Source: Brevundimonas sp. (lineage in GTDB: Bacteria > Pseudomonadota > Alphaproteobacteria > Caulobacterales > Caulobacteraceae). Taken from it: a DNA stretch of 64,000 nt. Of this stretch, positions 1 to 8,106 are shown one piece after another (within the stretch, counting starts at the first letter, position 1; the number at the start of each line of letters is the position of its first letter). Below the pieces are notes generated by a model. It ran no database searches. It had not been told where the DNA came from and saw only the letters and a program-made list of their open reading frames with translations. Position numbers and translations under genes: made by a program. The stretch is from assembly GCA_016742215.1 (NCBI GenBank), contig JACVCC010000004.1, positions 309,006-373,005 of the forward strand, written 5' to 3'.

Positions 1-2
1 CC

Positions 3-794
3 GCCCTGGCGGCGCAGGCCGCGCCGGTGACCACGCCGTCCGACGGTCTGACGACCGAGGAAGTCGTCTATCCGGCGCCTGACGATTTTCAGCTGCCGGC
101 CTATGTCGCCCGCCCGGCCGGCGACGGGCCCTTCCCGGTCGTGATCGTCGTGTCCGAGATCTTCGGCGTGCACGAATACATTCGCGACTGCTGCCGCCGG
201 CTGGCGAAGGCCGGCTATGCGGCGATCGCCCCGGCCTTCTTCAACCGGGTCGAGGACCCGGCGCCGCTCAGCGACATGCAGCGTATCCAGCAGATCGTCG
301 CCGCGGCCGGCTATGAGCAGGTGATGGGCGATGTCTCGGCGACGCTGGACTGGGCCAGCCAGCAGCTGTGGGCCAATGGCGACAAGGTCGGCATCACCGG
401 CTGGTGCTGGGGCGGCAAGGTGACGTGGCAGGCTTGCGCCCGCTTCGCCGTGCTGGACGCGGGCGTCGCCTGGTACGGCCGTCTGGCCCCCGCGGCCGAC
501 GCCCAGCCCGCGGCGGTCTCGGCGGGCCAGCCGTGGCCCGTCGATCTGGCCGATGATCTGAAATGTCCGGTGCTGGGCCTTTATGGCGAGGCCGACCGCG
601 GCATTCCCCTGCCCAGCGTCGAGGCGATGAAGCAGGCCCTCACCCGCGCGGGCCAGACCGGCAGCGACATCATCGTCTATGACGACGCACCGCACGGCTT
701 CCACGCCGACTATCGCGACAGCTACCGCGCGGCCGACGCCGCAGACGGCTGGCGCCGCCTGCTGGCCTTCTTCGAAGCGCGGGTGAAGGGATAG
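3..794 (+). CDS. Dienelactone hydrolase family protein (5' end outside window)
   Basis: Alpha/beta hydrolase of the dienelactone hydrolase family. The nucleophile elbow reads GWCWGG (Cys nucleophile), followed by an acidic residue in YGEADRG and a His in PHGFHAD, which together give the Cys-Asp-His triad of the family. The ORF track starts at a GTG at base 27, but the frame is open back to the window edge and encodes ALAAQAAPVTT, which resembles the end of a signal peptide. The true start is therefore probably upstream, and the protein is probably exported. The exact substrate is not evident; many family members act on cyclic ester or lactone substrates. It converges on grpE. Confidence 0.85.
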   Translation, partial: ALAAQAAPVTTPSDGLTTEEVVYPAPDDFQLPAYVARPAGDGPFPVVIVVSEIFGVHEYIRDCCRRLAKAGYAAIAPAFFNRVEDPAPLSDMQRIQQIVAAAGYEQVMGDVSATLDWASQQLWANGDKVGITGWCWGGKVTWQACARFAVLDAGVAWYGRLAPAADAQPAAVSAGQPWPVDLADDLKCPVLGLYGEADRGIPLPSVEAMKQALTRAGQTGSDIIVYDDAPHGFHADYRDSYRAADAADGWRRLLAFFEARVKG

Positions 795-796
795 GG

Positions 797-873
797 GTGG
801 TTAGTGGCTAGTGATTAGTGGTTGGCGAACGAGCGTGCGGGTGCGGCGACGCGAACTGATCCACTAACCACTA
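797..873. repeat. Heptad-repeat inverted element, copy A
   Basis: The left arm is four consecutive 7-bp units (GTGGTTA, GTGGCTA, GTGATTA, GTGGTTG). The right arm CCACTAACCACTA is their complement. GTGGTTAGTGG at 797-807 pairs perfectly with CCACTAACCAC at 861-871. The element fills the gap between two convergent stop codons. Related elements occur at 51587-51720 and 52123-52241. It could work as a bidirectional terminator or be a dispersed repeat; no T-tract is present. Confidence 0.7.
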
Positions 874-875
874 CC

Positions 876-1499
876 TCAAGCCTTGCCGTCGAAGTTCCCG
901 CCGGCCTGTGCGGCGGCGGCATAGGCCGCGGCGCCCGCGGCGGCGCCGGAGCCGCGCGCGGCGACCACGACCATGGCGGGGCGCACGACGCGGCCGAACA
1001 GGGCGTAGCCGGCCTGCAGGGTCTGGATGACCTGACCGCCCTGAACCGTCTCGGACGGCTGCTCCATCATCGCCTGATGCAGGTTCGGGTCGAACGCCTC
1101 GCCGGCCTCCGGCGCGACACGCTTCAGGTTGTTGGTCTCGAAGGCCTGCAGCAGGGCCTTCTGGGTCAACTCCAGACCCGAGACCAGACCGGCGGCGGCG
1201 CCTTCGGCCTCCGCCGGCGCAGCCTGGATGGCGCGCTCAAGGTTGTCGGCCACGCCCAGCAGGTCGCGGGCGAATTTCTGGATGGCGTAGGCGCGGGCGT
1301 CGTTGTTCTGCGTCTCGGCGCGGCGCTTGGTGTTCTCGGACTCGGCAATGGCGCGCAAGGCGCGGTCCTTCCACTGATCGCGCTCGGCGATCAGGGCATC
1401 GATGGGGCCGAGGTCGTCGTCGCCGGCCTCGAAGCCTTCGGTCTCGCCGATGTCGGCGTCGAGTTCGGTCTCTTGATCGTGCTCAGGCGTGTCGTTCAC
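876..1499 (-). CDS. grpE: Nucleotide exchange factor GrpE
   Basis: Co-chaperone that releases ADP from DnaK in the Hsp70 cycle. The 207-residue protein has an acidic disordered N-terminus, a long helix ([18 protein letters not shown]) typical of the GrpE dimer coiled coil, and a beta domain with the conserved [12 protein letters not shown] and [15 protein letters not shown] segments. The start is GTG and overlaps the hrcA stop (GTGA), so the two are probably translationally coupled. An Ala-rich tail follows the beta domain. Gene order GNAT-hrcA-grpE on the minus strand. Confidence 0.97.
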   Translation of the reverse strand: MNDTPEHDQETELDADIGETEGFEAGDDDLGPIDALIAERDQWKDRALRAIAESENTKRRAETQNNDARAYAIQKFARDLLGVADNLERAIQAAPAEAEGAAAGLVSGLELTQKALLQAFETNNLKRVAPEAGEAFDPNLHQAMMEQPSETVQGGQVIQTLQAGYALFGRVVRPAMVVVAARGSGAAAGAAAYAAAAQAGGNFDGKA

Positions 1500-2584
1500 G
1501 TGTCTTGTCCGTCCAGCATCCGGCCCAGCACCCGGGCGGTATAGTCCACCAACGGAATGACACGGGCGTAGTTCAGTCGCGCGGGTCCGATCACGCCGAT
1601 GGCGCCCAGAACCCGCTGTCGGCCGCTCATATAGGGCGCCGCGATCACGGCGGAACCCGAAAGTGAAAACAGACGTGTTTCCGCGCCGATGAAGATGCGC
1701 ACGCCCTGGGCCGCGGAGACGCCGTCCAGCAGGCCGATCAGCTGTTCCTTCTGCTCCAGATCGTCGAACAGGACGCGCACCCGCTCCAGATCCTCGACCG
1801 CCTCGCGGTCCTGCAGAAGATTGGCGCGGCCGCGCACGATCAGGGCCCGCTCACGGTCCTGACCGCCGGACCAGGCGGCCAGACCGTCCTCGACAAGGCG
1901 GGCGGCGGCGGCGTCCAGTTCGCGCCGGGCGGCGTCCAGCTCGGTGCGCATCTCGGTGCGCGCCTCGTGCAGGGGGCGACCGCGCAGCCGGGCGTTCAGG
2001 AAGTTGGACGCCTCCTGAAGGGTCGAGGGCGTGACCCCGGCATTCAGCGGCATCAGGCGATTCTCGACCGTGCCGTCGTCGGCGACCAGCACCGCCAGCG
2101 CCTGATCGTGGCCCAGAGCCACGAACTCGACGTGCTTGACCCCCGCCTCGCGCACCGGACTGGCGACGATGCCCGCACCGCCGGCGAGGCCGGACAGCAG
2201 GGCCGAGGCCTCGTTCAGGGCCTCGTCGAACTTGCGGCCGCGCCCGGCGAGGCGGGCGTCGATCTCGCGCCGCTCCTCCGCGCCGAGGTCGCCAATCTCC
2301 AGCAGGCCATCGACGAACAGGCGCAAGCCCGCATGGGTCGGGATCCGCCCGGCCGAGGTGTGCGGCGAGGCCAGCAGGCCGGCCAGCGTCAGGTCCTGCA
2401 TGGTGTTGCGGATCGAGGCCGGCGACAGGGAGACACCCGACATCGACAGGGTGCGCGAGCCGACGGGCTCCCCGGTCTGCAGATAGCTTTCGACGATGCG
2501 GCGGAAGATGTCGCGGGCGCGCTGGTCGAGCCCCATCAGGCCGCCGGCATCCATCGCGGTCGAGGTCAGCAGCGGGGACTTCAT
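1496..2584 (-). CDS. hrcA: Heat-inducible transcription repressor HrcA
   Basis: Repressor of class I heat-shock genes, classically through CIRCE elements. The 362-residue reading has the N-terminal winged helix ([20 protein letters not shown], then GSRTLSMSG and [12 protein letters not shown]) and the C-terminal HrcA domain with IFIGAE and the terminal [16 protein letters not shown]. The ORF track extends it to 3058, but that extension runs out of frame over the GNAT gene. The ATG at 2584 overlaps the GNAT stop (ATGA). I found no CIRCE inverted repeat upstream, so this operon may not be autoregulated by that site. Confidence 0.96.
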   Translation of the reverse strand: MKSPLLTSTAMDAGGLMGLDQRARDIFRRIVESYLQTGEPVGSRTLSMSGVSLSPASIRNTMQDLTLAGLLASPHTSAGRIPTHAGLRLFVDGLLEIGDLGAEERREIDARLAGRGRKFDEALNEASALLSGLAGGAGIVASPVREAGVKHVEFVALGHDQALAVLVADDGTVENRLMPLNAGVTPSTLQEASNFLNARLRGRPLHEARTEMRTELDAARRELDAAAARLVEDGLAAWSGGQDRERALIVRGRANLLQDREAVEDLERVRVLFDDLEQKEQLIGLLDGVSAAQGVRIFIGAETRLFSLSGSAVIAAPYMSGRQRVLGAIGVIGPARLNYARVIPLVDYTARVLGRMLDGQDT

Positions 2585-3135
2585 ACACGCGCCTCCCACA
2601 CGGCCCGGTCCAGCCGCATGACGAGACAGTCGTCCTCGTCGTTGAACAGCTGACGGCCGACATCGTGGAAGCCGAGGCGGTGATAGAAGCGATGCGCCTC
2701 GGTGTTGGTGTTCAGCGGATCGATGATGATGGCCTTCACGGATGGGTCGGCGAAGGCGCGGTCGATGGCCAGGGTCATCATCTGCGTTCCATAGCCGCGG
2801 TTCAGGGCGTCGGCCGGCCCGATCCAGATGTCCATGGCCTGCAGGCCCGGCTCGATCTCGCCCCAGTAATGCGTCGGCTCCAGATGCGGGTCGCAGACCT
2901 GCATGACGCCGATAGGGCGGCCATCGACCTCGGCGATATCGTAGAAGCTGACCGGCGAGCGCTCCGCCAGTTCCTCGGGCCAGTCGATGCCGTCGAAGGC
3001 GACGTCGAGGTCGGGCCGGTCGCTGGAACAGGCGATCACATGCGGCTCGCGGTCCCAAGCCTGCAGCGTCGGCACGTCCGCGAGGGTCGCGGGGCGCAGG
3101 CGGACCTTGCCGGGCTTGGAGGGGGACAGGCTCAT
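2581..3135 (-). CDS. GNAT acetyltransferase, AAC(6')-like
   Basis: GCN5-related N-acetyltransferase of 184 residues. The acetyl-CoA-binding region is [20 protein letters not shown], followed by [19 protein letters not shown]. This layout resembles aminoglycoside 6'-N-acetyltransferases and siderophore-type GNATs. The start at 3135 ([10 protein letters not shown]) is preferred; the track start at 3252 would run into rph. The stop overlaps the hrcA start, so it is first in a GNAT-hrcA-grpE operon. The substrate cannot be told from sequence, and resistance should not be assumed. Confidence 0.85.
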   Translation of the reverse strand: MSLSPSKPGKVRLRPATLADVPTLQAWDREPHVIACSSDRPDLDVAFDGIDWPEELAERSPVSFYDIAEVDGRPIGVMQVCDPHLEPTHYWGEIEPGLQAMDIWIGPADALNRGYGTQMMTLAIDRAFADPSVKAIIIDPLNTNTEAHRFYHRLGFHDVGRQLFNDEDDCLVMRLDRAVWEARV

Positions 3136-3163
3136 GGTTTCAGGATAAGCAGCGCCCCGTCGC

Positions 3164-3199
3164 CTTCCAAGACCGCTTCCAAGACTGCTTCCAGGGACC
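3164..3199. repeat. Three tandem 12-bp repeats in the divergent hrcA/rph gap
   Basis: CTTCCAAGACCG, CTTCCAAGACTG and CTTCCAGGGACC lie head to tail in the 70-bp gap between the GNAT-hrcA-grpE operon and rph. The last unit is degenerate. The 12-bp period and divergent position would suit a regulator site, but no known operator is recognised. Confidence 0.55.
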
Positions 3200-3205
3200 T
3201 GCCCC

Positions 3206-3931
3206 ATGACCACGCCCCGCCACTCCGGCCGTACCCCCGAACAACTGCGCACGGTGACGCTCGAGACCGGCGTGAATCGCTACGCCGAGGGCTCCTGCCT
3301 GGTGTCATTCGGCAATACGAAGGTGCTGGTCACCGCCTCGGTGGAAGAAAACGTGCCGGGCTGGATGCGCGGCAAGGGCGCGGGCTGGGTGACGGCCGAG
3401 TACGGCATGCTGCCGCGCGCGACCCACACCCGCGGCCGCCGCGAGGCCGCCGCCGGCAAGCAGACTGGCCGCACGCAGGAGATCCAGCGCCTGATCGGCC
3501 GGTCCTTGCGCGCCGTCGTCGATCTGAAGGCGCTGGGCGAGCGTCAGGTGGTGCTGGACTGCGACGTGATCCAGGCGGACGGCGGCACCCGCACGGCGGC
3601 CATCACCGGCGCCTGGGTCGCCATGGCCTCGGCGTTCGACCAGCTGCGCGCCAGGGGCGTGATGACCGTCGATCCGATCCTCGACCAGGTCGCCGCCGTG
3701 TCGTGCGGCGTCTGCAGCGACCAGCCGGTGCTGGATCTGGACTATGAGGAAGACTCCTCGGCCGAGGCGGACAGCAATTTCGTCCTGACCGGCTCGGGCA
3801 CGATCGTGGAAATCCAGGCCACCGGCGAGAAGCGCGGCTTCTCGCGCACCGAGTTCGACCGCCTGTTCCAACTGGCCGAGGGCGGCTGCGCCGAGCTGTT
3901 CGGCCTGCAACGGGCCGCGCTGGGCCGCTGA
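3206..3931 (+). CDS. rph: Ribonuclease PH
   Basis: Phosphate-dependent 3'-5' exoribonuclease that trims tRNA 3' ends. The 241-residue length is normal. Recognisable motifs are [13 protein letters not shown], the basic [32 protein letters not shown] (RNA and phosphate binding), [19 protein letters not shown], and the C-terminal [13 protein letters not shown]. It is divergent from GNAT-hrcA-grpE; rph next to hrcA-grpE is a familiar alphaproteobacterial arrangement. Confidence 0.97.
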   Translation: MTTPRHSGRTPEQLRTVTLETGVNRYAEGSCLVSFGNTKVLVTASVEENVPGWMRGKGAGWVTAEYGMLPRATHTRGRREAAAGKQTGRTQEIQRLIGRSLRAVVDLKALGERQVVLDCDVIQADGGTRTAAITGAWVAMASAFDQLRARGVMTVDPILDQVAAVSCGVCSDQPVLDLDYEEDSSAEADSNFVLTGSGTIVEIQATGEKRGFSRTEFDRLFQLAEGGCAELFGLQRAALGR

Positions 3932-3958
3932 GGCTTTAACCCCACGTCGAAAGCGGGC

Positions 3959-3987
3959 ATCGTCTCCCGAACCTCTCGGGAGACGAT
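3959..3987 (+). promoter_or_regulatory. Perfect 12-bp hairpin covering the RBS of a lipoprotein gene
   Basis: ATCGTCTCCCGA pairs perfectly with TCGGGAGACGAT across the 5-nt loop ACCTC, ending 2 nt before the ATG at 3990. The likely Shine-Dalgarno GGGAG lies inside the 3' strand of the stem, so the folded RNA would hide it. There is no T-tract, which argues against a simple rph terminator. Confidence 0.6.
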
Positions 3988-3989
3988 CC

Positions 3990-4364
3990 ATGCGCCTGCC
4001 AGTTCTTCTGTCCGCCCTCGCCCTGCTCGCCGCCTGCAGCCAGCCGGCCGAGGCGCCTGCCGACGCTACCGCTCCCGCTCCCGCCGAGGCGGCCGCCGGT
4101 TCGACCGCCGAGCCGATGATGCCCGCCGACGCGCCGCCGCAGGAAGAGGCCATCGCCCCCAGCGAGGCCTCCTCGACCGCCTGCGAGGTCGAGCGCGGAT
4201 CGGAAGCCGCCATCGAACTGGCCAGCCGCTGCACCCGCGTCAGCCCCGCCAGCCACCCGCCCTGCAACCCGGCCAATCCCTGCCAGATGATCCAGGACGA
4301 GATCGATCGCGCCTGCGCCATGTACGGGCCGGGCGAGACCAAACCGGCCGAGTGCACGGCTTAA
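3990..4364 (+). CDS. Small Ala/Pro-rich lipoprotein, unknown function
   Basis: A 124-residue protein with a lipoprotein signal peptide (hydrophobic LLSALALLAAC lipobox, Cys at residue 16). A low-complexity Ala/Pro/Glu linker follows, then a C-terminal region of about 60 residues with six Cys (ACEVE, SRCTR, PPCNPANPCQM, RACAM, AECTA), which could form disulfides in the periplasm. I do not recognise a domain. The start is preceded by a strong hairpin that would mask the RBS. Confidence 0.75.
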   Translation: MRLPVLLSALALLAACSQPAEAPADATAPAPAEAAAGSTAEPMMPADAPPQEEAIAPSEASSTACEVERGSEAAIELASRCTRVSPASHPPCNPANPCQMIQDEIDRACAMYGPGETKPAECTA

Positions 4365-4399
4365 CGGTTTCAAGAGATCGCTAGCGTACGGTCACGGGC

Positions 4400-5509
4400 A
4401 TGACGCCCGTGGCCACGCCCCCCGATCTCCGCGCGCTGACGACGCTGCGCTTCCTCGCCGCCGCCTGGGTGGTGCTCTACACCGCCTGGCCGCATCTGGC
4501 CGTCGGCTTCACGCCGGTGGCGGTGAGCAAGGGCTATCTGGGCGTCGAGGTCTTCTTCGTCCTGTCGGGGTTCATCCTCAGCCACGTCTATCTCGAGGCG
4601 GCGGGCGAGAAGCGGTACTCGCACAAGGGTTTCCTGTGGGCCCGGATCGCGCGGGTCTATCCGCTGCATCTGGTGACCCTGTTCGGCATGATCGCGCTCG
4701 GCGTCGCAGCCGGTTTCGCGGGTCTGGACGTCGACGCCAGCCTGACCGACTGGCGCGCCCTGCCCGCCCATCTGACCATGACCCACGCTTGGGGTCTGGC
4801 GCCGATCTCGGCCTTCAACCATCCTTCGTGGTCGATCTCGGCGGAATGGTTCGCCTATCTGACCTTCCCCGCCTTCGCCTTCGTGGCGTGGCGACTGCGC
4901 AGCCGGCCGTGGATCGCGGTCGCGCTGGCGGCCCTCGTCGGCCTGGGCATCTGGGCGGCGTTCGAGCGTCTGGCCGGCTTCTCCCTGACCGAGGCGACAT
5001 TCCGGTGGGGCGCCCTGCGGATCGTGCCCTGCTTCATGCTGGGGTGCGCGCTCTATCTGGTCTATCGCCGCGGCCCGATCCCGTTCGCCGGACCGGTCGC
5101 CCTGATGAGCGGCGTCGCCGTCATCGCCAGCGCCTCGCTGGGCCTGTGGGACCCGATCACGGTGCTGTTCGCGGGGGCCTTGATTCTGGCTCTGGGCTCG
5201 CTGGCCAACGACAAGGCGGGACCTTTCGCCTCGAAGGCCGGCGTCTATCTGGGTGAGATCAGCTACTCGATCTACATGGTCTGCGCGCCGGCCCTGCTGG
5301 TGTCGACCAACGTCGCGGCCAAGCTGCTCGGCGCCGACGACAAACGCTTTCACGTGATTGTGTGGTTGGCGGTGGTCGCGGCCATTCCGGTCGCCGCGGT
5401 GGCGACCTATCACCTCGTCGAACGCCCGGCCCGCAAGGCTTTGAGGGGGTGGGCGGACAGAAACCGCAAAGCTCCGGGTGCGACGAAAGCGCACACCGAA
5501 CTCGCCTGA
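4400..5509 (+). CDS. Acyltransferase 3 family membrane protein (OafA/YrhL type)
   Basis: Integral membrane acyltransferase of 369 residues, the usual family length. It shows LRFLAAAWVVLYT at the N-terminus, GVEVFFVLSGFILS, and RIARVYPLHLVTL, which together are the family signature, followed by about eight further hydrophobic segments and the terminal VERPARKALRGW. Family members acetylate or succinylate cell-surface glycans. The glycan target here is unknown; no polysaccharide cluster is adjacent. Confidence 0.88.
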   Translation: MTPVATPPDLRALTTLRFLAAAWVVLYTAWPHLAVGFTPVAVSKGYLGVEVFFVLSGFILSHVYLEAAGEKRYSHKGFLWARIARVYPLHLVTLFGMIALGVAAGFAGLDVDASLTDWRALPAHLTMTHAWGLAPISAFNHPSWSISAEWFAYLTFPAFAFVAWRLRSRPWIAVALAALVGLGIWAAFERLAGFSLTEATFRWGALRIVPCFMLGCALYLVYRRGPIPFAGPVALMSGVAVIASASLGLWDPITVLFAGALILALGSLANDKAGPFASKAGVYLGEISYSIYMVCAPALLVSTNVAAKLLGADDKRFHVIVWLAVVAAIPVAAVATYHLVERPARKALRGWADRNRKAPGATKAHTELA

Positions 5510-5578
5510 AAGGGGACTTCAACCGTCGGAAACTATCCGTTACGGGTTGTTTCAAGGCAGGTCGGGAAAGCCCCAAGC

Positions 5579-6109
5579 ATGATCAAACGGCTCAAAGCCG
5601 CTGCGGTTGCAGCGACCCTCGGTTTCTTCGCGCTGGGCTTCACGCCCGCAGTCGCGCAGGCTGATCAGCCGTACTGGCAGTGCGTGACCTTCGCCCGGAT
5701 GTTCTCGGGCATCCAGATTTTCGGCGACGCCCACACCTGGTGGCGGCAGGCCCAGGAACGCTTCTCCACCGGTCAGCGTCCCCAGATGGGTTCGGTTCTC
5801 AGCTTCTCGTCGAGCGGCCGTATGCGCCTCGGCCACGTGGCCGTCGTCTCGGAGATCCTGACCGACCGCGTGATCCGCGTGACCCACGCCAACTGGGGCG
5901 GCAGCCGCGGCAAGGTCGAGGAGAACGTCACTGTGGTGGACGTCTCCGACGACAACGATTGGACCGAGGTGAAGGTCTGGTACAACCCGATCCATGATCT
6001 GGGCACCACCGTCTATCCGACGAACGGCTTCATCTACGCCAGCGCGCCGCAACAGCCGGCCGCTCCGATTCTCATGGCCTCGGCTCCGACGTCAGCCGGC
6101 CAGCCCTGA
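5579..6109 (+). CDS. Exported CHAP-domain protein (putative amidase/endopeptidase)
   Basis: A 176-residue protein with a cleavable signal peptide (ends near VAQA, residue 29). The CHAP domain has catalytic Cys in YWQCVTFARM, His in RLGHVAVVSEI, and the conserved THANWGG block. CHAP enzymes cleave peptidoglycan stem peptides or related amides in the periplasm. The C-terminal 40 residues are Ala/Pro-rich. The 69-bp upstream gap contains GAAAC...GTTTC half sites, but no firm promoter was identified. Confidence 0.85.
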   Translation: MIKRLKAAAVAATLGFFALGFTPAVAQADQPYWQCVTFARMFSGIQIFGDAHTWWRQAQERFSTGQRPQMGSVLSFSSSGRMRLGHVAVVSEILTDRVIRVTHANWGGSRGKVEENVTVVDVSDDNDWTEVKVWYNPIHDLGTTVYPTNGFIYASAPQQPAAPILMASAPTSAGQP

Positions 6110-6114
6110 TCACC

Positions 6115-6130
6115 GGCCCCTGCGGGGGCC
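6115..6130 (+). promoter_or_regulatory. Short GC hairpin ahead of corA-like gene
   Basis: GGCCCC pairs with GGGGCC around a short loop, 7 nt before the ATG at 6137. The G-run of the stem is also the only SD-like sequence, so the hairpin may reduce translation or may simply end the upstream transcript. Confidence 0.35.
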
Positions 6131-6136
6131 TCTCCC

Positions 6137-7093
6137 ATGATCCGCGTCTATCGCCGGGGCTGCGCCACGTGCGAGCCCGCGGTCGCCGGTGAGAACTGGC
6201 TGTTGCCCGCCGACGCGGTGTGGCTGGACCTGATCGAACCGACCCCCGAGGAAGACGCCGCTGTCGAAAGGGCGCTGGGGCTGTCCGTCCCGACCCGTGC
6301 GGAGATGGCGTCCATCGAGGCCTCGAGCCGCGTCTATCGCGAGGGCGGCGCCACCTACCTGACCGCCGACATCGTCACCCATGGCGATGACGAGATTCCC
6401 GGCGTCGACCCGGCGACCTTCATCCTGTCGCGCGGGCCGCTGGTGACCATCCGCTACGCCGACCCCAAGCCCTTCACCATGGTGCTGGACCGGATGCAGC
6501 GCGAGCCGACCCTGTGCGCCAGCCCGGCCGAGATGTTCCTGATCCTGATGGAGACCATCATCGACCGGGCCTCGGACATCCTGTCGAGGAATGCCGCGCG
6601 GGTCGAAGGCATCGCCAGCCACATCTTCTCGGGCGGGCGGACGGTGGGATTCGAGAAGCTGATCACCAAACTGGGGCGCGCCCAGATCGCCAATGCGCGC
6701 ATGGAGCAGAGCCTGGCCGGGCTGGCCCGCATCTTCGCCTTCGTGAACGGCGCCGAGCTGGTGCGGTCGCGCGAGACTCGCGACCACCTGCAATCGCTGA
6801 CCCGCGACGCCGAGAGCCTGCTGGCGCACAACCAATCGGTCGCCGCGTCGATCGAGTTCCAGCTGTCGGCCGCGCTGGGGCTGATCAATATCGAGCAGTC
6901 GTCGATCATCAAGATCTTCTCGGTGGCCGCTGTCGCCTTCCTGCCGCCGACGCTGATCGCCTCGATCTACGGCATGAATTTCGAGCATATGCCCGAGCTC
7001 AGCTGGCCGTTCGGCTATCCGCTGGCGGTCACGGCCATGGTGCTGTCGGCCATCGCGCCGTTGCTGTGGTTCAGGCGCAAGGGCTGGCTGTGA
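6137..7093 (+). CDS. corA: CorA family divalent metal ion transporter
   Basis: A 318-residue CorA-type magnesium/cobalt channel subunit. It has the large cytoplasmic alpha/beta funnel with long helices (residues 1-255), two C-terminal membrane segments (IKIFSVAAVAFLPPTLIASI and the segment starting YPLAVTAMVLSAIAPLL), and the selectivity motif YGMNFEHMPEL between them. The basic tail RRKGWL is also typical. The N-terminus resembles the alphaproteobacterial form. The partner ion is presumed Mg2+. Confidence 0.94.
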   Translation: MIRVYRRGCATCEPAVAGENWLLPADAVWLDLIEPTPEEDAAVERALGLSVPTRAEMASIEASSRVYREGGATYLTADIVTHGDDEIPGVDPATFILSRGPLVTIRYADPKPFTMVLDRMQREPTLCASPAEMFLILMETIIDRASDILSRNAARVEGIASHIFSGGRTVGFEKLITKLGRAQIANARMEQSLAGLARIFAFVNGAELVRSRETRDHLQSLTRDAESLLAHNQSVAASIEFQLSAALGLINIEQSSIIKIFSVAAVAFLPPTLIASIYGMNFEHMPELSWPFGYPLAVTAMVLSAIAPLLWFRRKGWL

Positions 7094-7145
7094 CTTGACC
7101 GCGGGCGTGCCGGCGGGCTTCCTGCCGGCCCTCACGGAGTTCGCC

Positions 7146-7619
7146 ATGCGTCTAATCGCCCTCGCCGCCGCTTCCGCCCTTGCCCTGTCGGCCTGCTCGC
7201 AGGGGACCGAGCCTTCACCTGCGCCGACCGAACCCGAGGCGCCGGTCGAGCTGGGCGGGGTGAACCTGAACGAGCCGGTCCGTCTGCTGGGCACCGAGCC
7301 CTTCTGGGGCATCACCCTGAGCGGCAACGAGCTGGTCTATTCCGGCGTCGACCGCCCCGAGCAGCGCGCGCACCTGCCCGCGCCGACGCTGCAGGGCACG
7401 GTGGCGACGTATGAGACGACCACTGCAAACGGCTCGCCGATCTCGATCATGCTGGCCGCCACCGAATGCTCGGACGGCATGAGCGACCGCACCTATCCGC
7501 TGACCGCCCGCGTAAAGATCGGGGCCGAGGAACTCTCGGGCTGCGCGGCGTCGCTGGCCGCGATCATGAGCACGGGCGAAAGCGGACCCGTGCAGGCTCA
7601 GGCTCAGCCCGCCGCCTGA
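7146..7619 (+). CDS. COG3650-like lipoprotein
   Basis: A 157-residue lipoprotein; the lipobox ALSAC puts the lipidated Cys near residue 18. The body contains LGTEPFWGITLSGNEL and CSDGMSDRTYPLTARVKIGAEELSGCA, which match my memory of the COG3650 family of envelope proteins (sometimes fused to MliC or META domains). No enzymatic motif is visible. The ATG at 7146 is chosen over the track start at 7095 because it gives a clean signal peptide. Its 3' end overlaps mmcB by 16 bp, tail to tail. Confidence 0.75.
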   Translation: MRLIALAAASALALSACSQGTEPSPAPTEPEAPVELGGVNLNEPVRLLGTEPFWGITLSGNELVYSGVDRPEQRAHLPAPTLQGTVATYETTTANGSPISIMLAATECSDGMSDRTYPLTARVKIGAEELSGCAASLAAIMSTGESGPVQAQAQPAA

Positions 7620-8062
7620 TCCCGGAGGCTGCGCATCGCCGCCAGCCGTCCGAAGGCGATCGTCAGGGCCTTGCGCCGGGCAGGGGCCAGTGGACTCAGC
7701 GGCGCGTCGCGCACCACCGCCCCGCCGAAGCCGTCGGCCACGATCAGCCCCGGATCGACCGACAGGATGTCCTGCGGAAACTCCGGCGCGACAGCGAAGT
7801 AGAATGCGTCGCAGAAGGGGCCGTACTCGCCCCATTTGCGGTCAACGCGATAGTCCTCGATGCCGGACTTCACCTCGCAGATGACGATGTCGCCCTTGGG
7901 CCCCAGCGCCATGACGTCGGCCCGCCGCCCGTTGGGCAGGCCCACCTCCAGAAGCGGCGCATAGCCCAGATCCACCATCAGCCGCGCCGCCCCGCGGGTG
8001 ACGGACAGGGTGGTCTCGGGACGGCTGAAGACGAGATCGATCTGCAGGACGGAGGCGGCCAT
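7604..8062 (-). CDS. mmcB: DNA repair protein MmcB (putative nuclease)
   Basis: A 152-residue MmcB/DUF1052 protein with a PD-(D/E)XK-like core: GLPNGRRADVMALGPKGDIVICEVKSG supplies the Asp and the ExK pair, then DYRVDRKWGEYGPFCDAFYFAVAP. In Caulobacter crescentus mmcB belongs to the LexA regulon and contributes to mitomycin C resistance. A perfect GTTC-N7-GTTC box lies 12-26 bp upstream of this ATG, so the same control is expected. It is downstream of the lipocalin gene on the same strand. Confidence 0.93.
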   Translation of the reverse strand: MAASVLQIDLVFSRPETTLSVTRGAARLMVDLGYAPLLEVGLPNGRRADVMALGPKGDIVICEVKSGIEDYRVDRKWGEYGPFCDAFYFAVAPEFPQDILSVDPGLIVADGFGGAVVRDAPLSPLAPARRKALTIAFGRLAAMRSLRDQAAG

Positions 8063-8073
8063 CGAGCAGTTAT

Positions 8074-8088
8074 GTTCCGGATGTGTTC
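8074..8088 (-). promoter_or_regulatory. LexA box (GTTC-N7-GTTC) of mmcB
   Basis: GTTCCGGATGTGTTC matches the alphaproteobacterial SOS operator GTTC-N7-GTTC exactly. It lies in the 44-bp gap between the lipocalin stop and the mmcB start, where LexA would block the mmcB promoter. Confidence 0.88.
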
Positions 8089-8106
8089 CGCATTCAACCG
8101 TCGCGA

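Noticed and set aside
2581-3135. Aminoglycoside resistance gene
   Set aside because: The GNAT resembles AAC(6') in motif layout only; substrate cannot be assigned from sequence, and the chromosomal operon context argues against an acquired resistance gene.
2585-3205. CIRCE element for hrcA
   Set aside because: No TTAGCACTC-N9-GAGTGCTAA-like inverted repeat was found upstream of the operon.
3959-3987. Intrinsic terminator of rph
   Set aside because: Perfect stem but no T-tract, and it ends 2 nt before a start codon; an RBS-masking role is more consistent, though termination is not excluded.
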